A DNA stretch of 9,744 bases from positions 1 through 9,744 of the forward strand of contig JAAEMC010000724.1 of NCBI GenBank assembly GCA_024225895.1, in the 5' to 3' direction. Positions within the stretch are counted from its first letter, which is position 1. Each line of letters begins with the position of its first letter. Of this stretch, positions 1-5,270 are shown in pieces. The position numbers and the translations under genes were made by a program. This stretch comes from Desulfobacteraceae bacterium. Its GTDB lineage: Bacteria > Desulfobacterota > Desulfobacteria > Desulfobacterales > Desulfobacteraceae. The notes beneath the pieces are model-generated. The model was given only the letters and a program-made list of their open reading frames with translations. It did no database searches and had not been told where the DNA came from.

Positions 1-73
1 ACCTGAATTTACCATAGATCCTGGTCTTCCTCAGGCTTTGTGCGGTAGGTATCCTTTTATCCTCAATGGCCAT
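1..73 (-). CDS. Start of a further operon gene, 3' partial, product unknown
   Basis: An ATG at 73 opens a frame with no stop through 24 codons to the window edge, preceded by AAGAGGG at 5 bases, a strong ribosome site. The gap from the ubiX stop is 25 bases, so it is very probably the next gene of the operon. The first residues are M-A-I-E-D-K-R-I-P-T-A-Q-S-L-R-K, basic and with no signal peptide. This is too short to assign. A missing carboxylase subunit such as PpcD or a second UbiD cannot be excluded. Confidence 0.6.
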   Translation of the reverse strand, partial: MAIEDKRIPTAQSLRKTRIYGKFR

Positions 74-98
74 ATTGACCCTCTTGAAAATAAATTAA

Positions 99-740
99 TT
101 ATTTTATAGCCACCAGTTTTTCTTCATTTGATGCCTCATCTGAAATTGGAGTGGATTTTTTGGCAAGCTTGTCCAATTCTGAATTATCCCAGCGCTTAAA
201 CAAGTCATGCTCTATTCCGATGTAATCCAATACCTTACCGATGGATTGATTGATAATGTCATCAATGGTTTTGGGATGATGGTAAAAGGATGGCACCGGC
301 GGAATAATTTGTGCGCCCATGTCCGCCGCCTGGGTCAAAAGTCTTAGATGGCCTTTGTGCAAAGGGGTTTCCCTGAATAATAATGCCAGTTTGCGTTTTT
401 CCTTTAACTGAACATCCGCTGATCGGATCAAAAGGTTCTCGTTATAGGAATTGGCAATACCGGACAAGGTTTTCACCGTGCAGGGCACCACTACCATACC
501 CATGGTCAAAAAAGAGCCGCTGGCAACAGATGCTGCAATATCTTTATTGGTATAGGTAACATCAGCCATGGATAAAACTTCATCCACATCATAGTCGGTT
601 TCAATCCTGATATTGAGTTTACCAGCTTCTGAAATAATCAAATGGGTTTCAATGTCTCGATTCTTGAGGACCTCAAGCATTCTGACACCATAAATCACAC
701 CACTTGCCCCGGCAATGCCGACAATTAATCTTTTTTTCAT
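99..740 (-). CDS. ubiX: UbiX/Pad1-family flavin prenyltransferase
   Basis: Makes prenylated FMN from reduced FMN and dimethylallyl (pyro)phosphate, the cofactor that UbiD enzymes need. Seen: 213 residues. The flavin phosphate loop is G-I-A-G-A-S-G-V-I-Y-G (8-18, Ser13); A-A-S-V-A-S-G-S-F is at 69-77. Then come V-P-C-T-V-K-T-L-S-G-I-A (85-96), R-S-A-D-V-Q-L-K-E (106-114), R-E-T-P-L-H-K-G-H-L (123-132) and P-S-F-Y-H-H-P (150-156). Arg106, Lys113, Arg123, Glu124 and Tyr153 keep exactly the spacing of the Pseudomonas UbiX active-site residues R122, K129, R139, E140 and Y169, so the enzyme should be active. A charged tail of about 20 residues after L-F-K-R-W exceeds the E. coli protein. The ATG at 740 follows AAGGAG by 6 bases, the best ribosome site here. 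It probably serves the UbiD at 5271-6677, and could also serve the cell's other UbiD enzymes. Confidence 0.95.
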   Translation of the reverse strand: MKKRLIVGIAGASGVIYGVRMLEVLKNRDIETHLIISEAGKLNIRIETDYDVDEVLSMADVTYTNKDIAASVASGSFLTMGMVVVPCTVKTLSGIANSYNENLLIRSADVQLKEKRKLALLFRETPLHKGHLRLLTQAADMGAQIIPPVPSFYHHPKTIDDIINQSIGKVLDYIGIEHDLFKRWDNSELDKLAKKSTPISDEASNEEKLVAIK

Positions 741-792
741 GAATGGCTCCTTATTCTCGTGTTTTCCGCAACATTATTTATTTTAAGTAAAT

Positions 793-812
793 CCCAATGT
801 TGCAACGTTGGG
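793..812. promoter_or_regulatory. 20-base near-perfect palindrome upstream of ubiX
   Basis: Positions 793-812 read cccaa-y-gttgcaac-r-ttggg, with a single non-matching base pair. It lies 8 bases after the ppsC stop and 52 bases before the ubiX start codon. A T-run precedes rather than follows it on the transcript, so it is not a minus-strand terminator. It looks like an operator for a dimeric regulator, or a structured spacer; no regulator is identified. An AT-rich stretch (775-792) lies between it and ubiX, but no convincing -10/-35 pair is seen. Confidence 0.45.
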
Positions 813-820
813 AAAAAAAC

Positions 821-1471
821 TTATTCCGTCAGTTTGAGTACCTCAATCAATTTGTAGCCTTTTTGTTCAATGATAGAAAGAATCTTATCTAAGACTTGTG
901 ATTCAAACCGGATCACCAGCCGTTTAGTGTTTGAAGCCGCATCCTTCAAGGTAAAGAGTCCCTTGATTTCAAGCCCTGCGCTGAAAATATCCCCAAGAAA
1001 CTGCTCTATGGTCACCTTGGTGTTCCCATTGATCTCAACAGACATACCGCACAATCCTTCACCTCCACCGAGAAGTTGATCCAGTGCATGGGTGAAATCC
1101 CTGTTCGATAATGTTCCTACAAGCTTATTCCCATCCATGACCGGTAAAAAGCTTCTACCAAAATTTTTAGCTTTGTCCAAAGCAGCCTCAACCGTATCAT
1201 CCACGGCAAGTGTGACAGGTTTACGAACCATAATGTCTTTGACTTTCAATCGTTCGTTAAAATATTGTATTTCATAAATATCCTGACTGGCAATGGCCCA
1301 GGAAGCGGCTTCCCTCAAGTCACGCCTTGCAATAAGCCCCCTAAACTGTCCCCCATCCACCACCGGCATAAAAGGGACCTGGTTTTCTTCAAATACATGC
1401 ATGGCTTCCCTTGCCAAAATATCGCTTGAAATTGTTTCTGGATGCTTTGTCATCCAATTTTTCACCATCAT
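821..1471 (-). CDS. ppsC: Phenylphosphate synthase subunit C (paired CBS domains plus ACT-like tail)
   Basis: Likely the ~24 kDa protein that stimulates phenol phosphorylation by PpsA/PpsB without being catalytic. Seen: 216 residues. CBS domain 1 is at about 3-57 (W-M-T-K-H-P...P-V-V-D-G-G-Q-F-R-G-L-I-A-R-R-D-L). CBS domain 2 is at about 78-133 (V-K-D-I-M-V-R-K-P...P-V-M-D-G-N-K-L-V-G-T-L-S-N-R-D-F). An ACT-like beta-alpha tail runs from about 141 to 216. CBS pairs bind adenine nucleotides, so sensing AMP or ATP, a product and substrate of the synthase, is a reasonable inference. Two Met codons start the protein; the first (1471) stands 7 bases after a GGAGG core, the better spacing. It is separated from ppsAB by the ubiD, ligase, Tm-1-like and HD genes. 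A general CBS-ACT regulator is the alternative, but size and context favour PpsC. Confidence 0.82.
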   Translation of the reverse strand: MMVKNWMTKHPETISSDILAREAMHVFEENQVPFMPVVDGGQFRGLIARRDLREAASWAIASQDIYEIQYFNERLKVKDIMVRKPVTLAVDDTVEAALDKAKNFGRSFLPVMDGNKLVGTLSNRDFTHALDQLLGGGEGLCGMSVEINGNTKVTIEQFLGDIFSAGLEIKGLFTLKDAASNTKRLVIRFESQVLDKILSIIEQKGYKLIEVLKLTE

Positions 1472-1493
1472 TTTTACCCCTCCAGTTTACAGC

Positions 1494-1520
1494 TTGTATA
1501 TGTATGAAGGCCTTATACAA
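1494..1520. repeat. AT-rich inverted repeat TTGTATA-N13-TATACAA before ppsC
   Basis: Two perfect 7-base arms (1494-1500 and 1514-1520) lie in the 60-base gap between the HD gene and ppsC, ending 22 bases before the ppsC start codon. The arms are AT-rich, so a hairpin would be weak; a protein-binding dyad or a chance repeat are both possible. No terminator-like U-run follows. Confidence 0.25.
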
Positions 1521-1531
1521 AAGTAAAAATA

Positions 1532-2137
1532 TCAATCATCAAATAATCCCATTTCAGCCGCCAGCTCTTGTGACAGCCGAACACCCGTATTTGTTTTAAA
1601 CCATTCTTTGAGTCCATCACGCCGTAATTGCTTGGCTTCTTCCCAATAGGGGCCATAAATTTTGTCTTTCCCAAACATGGTCTTGAACCGCTCCATGCCG
1701 GTTTTACCGTATCTGTCAAGGCGGTCTGCCTCTACCACCAGGGTGGCTGAGATATTATCCATGGCAAATACTTTTTCCGGCAGATCATGAATCTTGATTA
1801 TCTCCTGGATCTGCTGTGTTTTGCCTATTTCATAATCCAATTCGGATAATATTTTTCCCGCCAGTACAGCGCCCTGTACCATGTGCAGGCTAAAACTTTG
1901 TGAATCGCTTTTGACTTTGGGATCTGCTTTTTTAAAATCGCTGAAGTCAATGGCCGTCCACCCCAGATCATGCAGATATGCCGCCGGAAGGACAAGATCC
2001 TCGTCCCCGTTTTCATGTTCAAGCAGATACCTGCAAAGCTGAACCACTCGCAAAATATGATCCCAATCGCCGTCACGCCCTTTTTTGTAAATTGGCTCAA
2101 TTTTGTCCATCAACTTTTTTTCAAATGCATCATCCAT
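1532..2137 (-). CDS. HD-domain metal-dependent hydrolase
   Basis: Probably a phosphohydrolase; the substrate is unknown. Seen: 201 residues with the full HD metal/catalytic set. These are His27 (W-D-H-I-L-R), His56-Asp57 (Y-L-H-D-L-G-W), His85 (S-L-H-M-V-Q-G-A), His117 (K-I-H-D-L-P-E) and Asp138 (E-A-D-R-L-D-R-Y-G). The H...HD...H...H...D order is that of small stand-alone YedJ-like HD proteins rather than the HD-GYP or RelA types. The start overlaps the previous stop by one base (TAATG), with GGAG 8 bases upstream, so it is translationally coupled to the Tm-1-like gene and the two are likely made together. In Thauera the phenylphosphate carboxylase has a HAD phosphatase subunit (PpcD); none is seen here, so an HD enzyme taking over a phosphate-removal step is a possible but untested idea. 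A housekeeping nucleotide hydrolase is the alternative. Confidence 0.82.
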   Translation of the reverse strand: MDDAFEKKLMDKIEPIYKKGRDGDWDHILRVVQLCRYLLEHENGDEDLVLPAAYLHDLGWTAIDFSDFKKADPKVKSDSQSFSLHMVQGAVLAGKILSELDYEIGKTQQIQEIIKIHDLPEKVFAMDNISATLVVEADRLDRYGKTGMERFKTMFGKDKIYGPYWEEAKQLRRDGLKEWFKTNTGVRLSQELAAEMGLFDD

Positions 2138-3354
2138 TAGAACATCTCCAATGCCAATTGCGTAATCTGCCGGCTGAATAATGGGTCTTCCATATTGGCA
2201 TCCACCTCAATAATCTCTATCCTGGGATCCAGTTTTTCCCTTAAGGTATCAATAAAAATTTGATCTTCTAAAGGATCATAGGTTGAATTACCCATGCTAT
2301 CCACAGATGACCATCCCCGCATGGGAATCACCAATTTTACTGGGGCCTTGGCGCCATTTAGCTTTCTTACAAATTCATTGGCCACCTGTTGTAATTCATC
2401 AGTGGAAAGACGCAGCCAGGTCCTGAATTTATCAAGATCATACTTTCGTCTTTCATGGAATTCCTTTTTATATTTTGACCGGGAAGGAGTCATGTGATTA
2501 ACCGAACAGACAGAGACTATCTGGGGAATTCCCTTTTTCCCTGCTGACTCCAGTCTATTGGGGCCGCCATCCCGCATATAGCCAAAATAATGTTCACCCA
2601 CACCACCAGGTGCTAAATCGATCACCCCTTGAAAAAATCCTTGGGCAATCATTTTTTCCATGGCCCGGTCTCCAACTCCTGCCGCTGAAAATCCTGTGAC
2701 CTGAAACCCCTCTTTTTCAAGGGCGGCTCGAACAGAACTGGCGCATTGTTCACAAGGGCCCAGCATGGTCATGGCAATGGTTTTCTTACTAGTTTCGCTA
2801 AAGGAATTATTGACGTACTTCACCATCCCTTTCATGCAATAACAGGCTCTGTCCATCACATTGGCCAGCATGTCTGTCACACCGGATATTTCAATCACCG
2901 AATGAAACAATAAAATATCACCGGTACCAATGTACTTTGTGGATAACCCGGGTAAGGCTGCCGTGGAAGAAATCATCAGTTTCGGCATCCCAAAGGGCAG
3001 TGCCCGCATGACATCGGTGGCCATGAGTGACCCGGTTGAACCGCCAATGGCCATAATGCCGTCAATCTTTCCGGCAGAATAGAGGTCCTTGGCAATTTTA
3101 GTGGCACCATCAATAATAATATTGGTGATAGTGGAACGTTCCTTGGACCTGTGAATCTCTTCAATGGTACTGCCCCCTGCCGAAGCAACATGGGACGGGG
3201 TCAACTCTGCCCTGGACTTTTCCTTTCCACGCATGGAAAGATCCATTAAGAGCGGCAGCACATCAATCTCTTTAAATTTGTATTTTAAATACCTTGTTTC
3301 ATCCCTTTTTGTATCCAGGGTTGATATGATTAAAACGGTTTTGGGTTTTGCCAT
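2137..3354 (-). CDS. Tm-1-like ATP-binding protein, UPF0261 family
   Basis: Function unknown; the family is named after the tomato Tm-1 protein, whose N-terminal domain blocks tobamovirus replication and binds ATP. Seen: 405 residues from the chosen ATG, the usual family size. It has an N-terminal strand plus V-L-I-I-S-T-L-D-T-K (7-16). A glycine-rich I-G-G-S-T-G-S-L-M (103-111) is followed by P-K-L-M-I-S-S-T-A-A-L (124-134). A second half carries A-P-G-G-V-G-E (248-254) and a C-terminal P-M-R-G-W-S-S-V-D-S-M-G (344-355). The frame extends to an ATG at 3390, but that one lies in a hairpin loop with no ribosome site, and the family begins just before the T-L-D-T-K strand. The ATG at 3354 has AAAGG 8 bases upstream. 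The stop TAA shares its last base with the next ATG. Its place between the CoA ligase and an HD protein suggests a role in the same pathway, unproven. Confidence 0.85.
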   Translation of the reverse strand: MAKPKTVLIISTLDTKRDETRYLKYKFKEIDVLPLLMDLSMRGKEKSRAELTPSHVASAGGSTIEEIHRSKERSTITNIIIDGATKIAKDLYSAGKIDGIMAIGGSTGSLMATDVMRALPFGMPKLMISSTAALPGLSTKYIGTGDILLFHSVIEISGVTDMLANVMDRACYCMKGMVKYVNNSFSETSKKTIAMTMLGPCEQCASSVRAALEKEGFQVTGFSAAGVGDRAMEKMIAQGFFQGVIDLAPGGVGEHYFGYMRDGGPNRLESAGKKGIPQIVSVCSVNHMTPSRSKYKKEFHERRKYDLDKFRTWLRLSTDELQQVANEFVRKLNGAKAPVKLVIPMRGWSSVDSMGNSTYDPLEDQIFIDTLREKLDPRIEIIEVDANMEDPLFSRQITQLALEMF

Positions 3355-3370
3355 TTGTTTAGCCTTTGAT

Positions 3371-3413
3371 GAAAGCGCAGCAATTGTCATCTAAAAGCGA
3401 TTGCTGCGCTTTT
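3371..3413 (-). other. 13-bp perfect stem-loop between the CoA ligase and the Tm-1-like gene
   Basis: Arms 3372-3384 and 3400-3412 (AAAGCGCAGCAAT and its complement) are perfectly paired around a 15-base loop, starting 5 bases after the ligase stop. A competing hairpin can form from AAAAGCG (3413-3407) with CGCTTTT (3399-3393) around CAGCAAT, so the first arm has two partners. The T-tracts are only 3-4 long, so termination would be partial at best. The element may attenuate transcription or set the end of a processed message. It also places the ATG at 3390 inside the loop, arguing against that start. Confidence 0.65.
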
Positions 3414-3417
3414 GCGG

Positions 3418-5070
3418 TTAGAGTCCAAGCCGTTCGCGAATATCTTTCTTCAAGGTTTCCTTGTTGATCTTGCCAGAGTCACCCACAGCAGGAAACTCAT
3501 CGACAACTTCTAATTGTTCCGGCAATTTGAACATGGCAATTTCCTTGGACTTAAGAAAATCAACCATTGTATTAAAATCAAACTCCATTCCGGCTTTCGG
3601 GATTACATATGCTGCGCAACGCTCACCCATTTCCTTGTCCGGATAGCCGACAATGGCCACGGATGCCACAGATGGATGCTCGTTTAAAAGCCCCTCCACC
3701 TCAGCCGGATAAATATTCTGGCCGCCCCGGATAATCATGTCCTTGGCCCGGCCCAGAATCCACAGGCATCCTTGATCGAACTTGACTATATCTTCTGTAG
3801 TGGTCCAGCCATTTTTATCAAACACAGTGGCTGTGAGTTCCTCATCCCTGTAATATCCTGCAGGTGCGTGGGGTCCCCTGAAATAGAGAATTCCCGGCTC
3901 CCCTTCAGGCACTGTTTTATCCTTGTCTTTCTGGTCTGCCAGCCTCACCTTATTACCCGGAAGCATTCTGCCAACAGTTCTTCTTCTCAAGTCCTTGGAA
4001 TCCTCCACCCGGCAACCGGACACAGAACCCATATCCTGGGTGCCCAAATCACTGGTGATGGAAGCACCAAAAGCAGCCTCAGCCTCTTCAGCAACCTGGG
4101 GGGATAAATACCCTCCGGCCGAACGTATAAACCGCAAAGAACTTAAATCATAATCAGACACATCCGCTTCCAGCATACGTACCAGATGGGTGGGTACAAC
4201 CCCAATGGCAGTTGCCTTTTCTTTTTCGATTAGTGCAAGCGCAGCCTCAGGTGAGAACTCCTCAAGCATGACCGTTTTAGCACCGGCAATGGGTGCTGCA
4301 AAGTAGGTCAATGTTCCGGCAGCCCCTCCTGCATGGGGGGCAATAGCCATGGTGGTATCATCCTTGGAAAGATTCCAGATATCCACCCTGCCTTTTGAGG
4401 TACAAACCCTTGATGCCGCCGGCCATTCAACTAACTTTGGAATACCCGTTGTCCCGGAGGTTGTAGTTAAAATGGCAATATTCCCCACTGAATTAAAACG
4501 CCGATCCTCTAGTACGGATTTATCTATGGGCAATTGTGATCTTTCTTCGGCTATTGTTGTTATTGAATAAGTACCTTCAGGCGCATCCTGGGGTACAATA
4601 TCGTCAAAAAGAAAAATATTCTTGAGATGGGGAAACTCAGACTGTAGCTCCCGGTACATTTCAAGGTAATTGAATTTATTATATGTATGCATTATAATGA
4701 CTGCTGAAGCTTGAGTCTTTTCCACCATATAGGTCAGCTCTTTTTTCCTTAAGTATGGATAAACAGTAAGAGAAATCAAACCAGCCCGTTCACAGGCAAT
4801 TCGTGCCAAAAACCCGTATACGCTGTTTGGAGATTGGATAATTACCCGGGAGTGCTTTTCCAGTCCCATTTCCACCCATGATATGGCCATCGCATCCACC
4901 AGCTCTACAGCTTGTTTCCAGGTCAGCCTGTATTTGGAGTCCACCAATGCTTCTTTATCCGGCATCTGCTTGGCATTTTTTTCCCAGAAATCATAAAACG
5001 TTTCCTGGGTCCAGTATCCGTCATTGAGGAATTCATCTGTCATTTCCTTGGTATATCTAATCGGTTTCAC
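3418..5070 (-). CDS. AMP-forming aryl/acyl-CoA ligase, candidate 4-hydroxybenzoate-CoA ligase
   Basis: Activates a carboxylic acid with ATP and CoA through an acyl-adenylate; in this operon the acid is most likely 4-hydroxybenzoate. Seen: 550 residues of the ANL superfamily. The P-loop is T-T-T-S-G-T-T-G-I-P-K (202-212), the A5 region D-L-G-T-Q-D-M-G (341-348) and the A7 region G-W-T-T-T-E-D-I (421-428, Asp427). The hinge is G-R-A-K-D-M-I-I-R-G-G-Q-N-I-Y-P-A-E-V-E (440-459), and the C-terminal catalytic Lys534 lies in D-S-G-K-I-N-K. The start is GTG at 5070, with AAAGGA 6 bases before it; an ATG at 5077 is out of frame and overlaps that site, and no in-frame ATG lies between it and the upstream TAA at 5101. 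The A5 sequence differs from the usual Y-G-x-T-E, so substrate assignment from motifs is unsafe. A cyclohexanecarboxylate- or medium-chain-type ligase is the main alternative. Confidence 0.87.
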   Translation of the reverse strand: MKPIRYTKEMTDEFLNDGYWTQETFYDFWEKNAKQMPDKEALVDSKYRLTWKQAVELVDAMAISWVEMGLEKHSRVIIQSPNSVYGFLARIACERAGLISLTVYPYLRKKELTYMVEKTQASAVIIMHTYNKFNYLEMYRELQSEFPHLKNIFLFDDIVPQDAPEGTYSITTIAEERSQLPIDKSVLEDRRFNSVGNIAILTTTSGTTGIPKLVEWPAASRVCTSKGRVDIWNLSKDDTTMAIAPHAGGAAGTLTYFAAPIAGAKTVMLEEFSPEAALALIEKEKATAIGVVPTHLVRMLEADVSDYDLSSLRFIRSAGGYLSPQVAEEAEAAFGASITSDLGTQDMGSVSGCRVEDSKDLRRRTVGRMLPGNKVRLADQKDKDKTVPEGEPGILYFRGPHAPAGYYRDEELTATVFDKNGWTTTEDIVKFDQGCLWILGRAKDMIIRGGQNIYPAEVEGLLNEHPSVASVAIVGYPDKEMGERCAAYVIPKAGMEFDFNTMVDFLKSKEIAMFKLPEQLEVVDEFPAVGDSGKINKETLKKDIRERLGL

Positions 5071-5104
5071 GATGCATCCTTTCCTTTTGAAAATGTTTTT
5101 TTAC

Positions 5105-5266
5105 TTAGATTAATGCCAGCTTTTCAAGCTTATGTTGAAACCGGTGGCAGGCCACAAGTTTTTTCAGCAGTTCATTGAAGAGGAAACGTCTACTGCTGCA
5201 AATACTGATTGGAGGTCCCGCAGGCCTGCCACAACAGTTTCATTCAGCACATTTTACAAATGCCAT
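5105..5266 (-). CDS. Candidate small selenoprotein (53 residues, in-frame TGA read as Sec)
   Basis: I do not recognise the family. Seen: an ATG 4 bases after the ubiD stop opens a frame of 53 codons ending in TAA at 5105. It is interrupted only by TGA at 5240-5242 (codon 9). Read as selenocysteine, it gives M-A-F-V-K-C-A-E-U-N-C-C-G-R-P, a C-x-x-U redox motif followed by two cysteines. A further Cys23 and Cys40 sit in or before an amphipathic C-terminal helix (about 29-53, rich in Leu, Lys and His). A hairpin with its apical loop 16-24 bases after the TGA is possible (separate entry). The frame fills nearly all of the 200-base gap between ubiD and the ligase, leaving 34 bases before the ligase start. 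The ribosome site is weak (a GGA 11 bases upstream), so coupling to ubiD would be needed. By position it recalls the small Cys-containing subunit D of bacterial UbiD-type decarboxylases (VdcD/ShdD), but I see no homology. Alternative: a decayed or non-coding spacer. Confidence 0.5.
5204..5238 (-). promoter_or_regulatory. SECIS-like hairpin immediately after the in-frame TGA
   Basis: Counted from the base after UGA, ACUG (+2 to +5) pairs with CAGU (+33 to +36). UGG (+9 to +11) pairs with CCA (+28 to +30), and AGG (+13 to +15) pairs with CCU (+25 to +27). There is one bulged C at +12 and a 9-base apical loop at +16 to +24. Bacterial SECIS elements lie within the coding region directly 3' of UGA, with the apical loop roughly 16-37 bases away and often a bulged base below it. 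An alternative fold uses the palindrome at 5220-5229 (GCAGGCCUGC), which resembles the tip of the E. coli fdhF element as I recall it. Folding was done by eye. Confidence 0.4.
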
Positions 5267-5270
5267 CGAT

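Noticed and set aside
793..812. Palindrome as an intrinsic terminator after ppsC
   Set aside because: The T-run comes before, not after, the stem on the minus strand, and ubiX follows closely in the same direction.
3355..3390. ATG at 3390 as the start of the Tm-1-like protein
   Set aside because: It lies in the loop of a stable hairpin, lacks a ribosome site and adds 12 residues not expected for the family; the ATG at 3354 fits better.
5164..5250. A 28-codon frame starting GTG inside the ubiD-ligase gap, which joined by a frameshift to the C-terminal end at 5105 also gives a protein-like sequence
   Set aside because: It needs a frameshift and a GTG with no ribosome site, whereas the single frame with one TGA explains start, stop and spacing. 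It remains the main rival to the selenoprotein reading.
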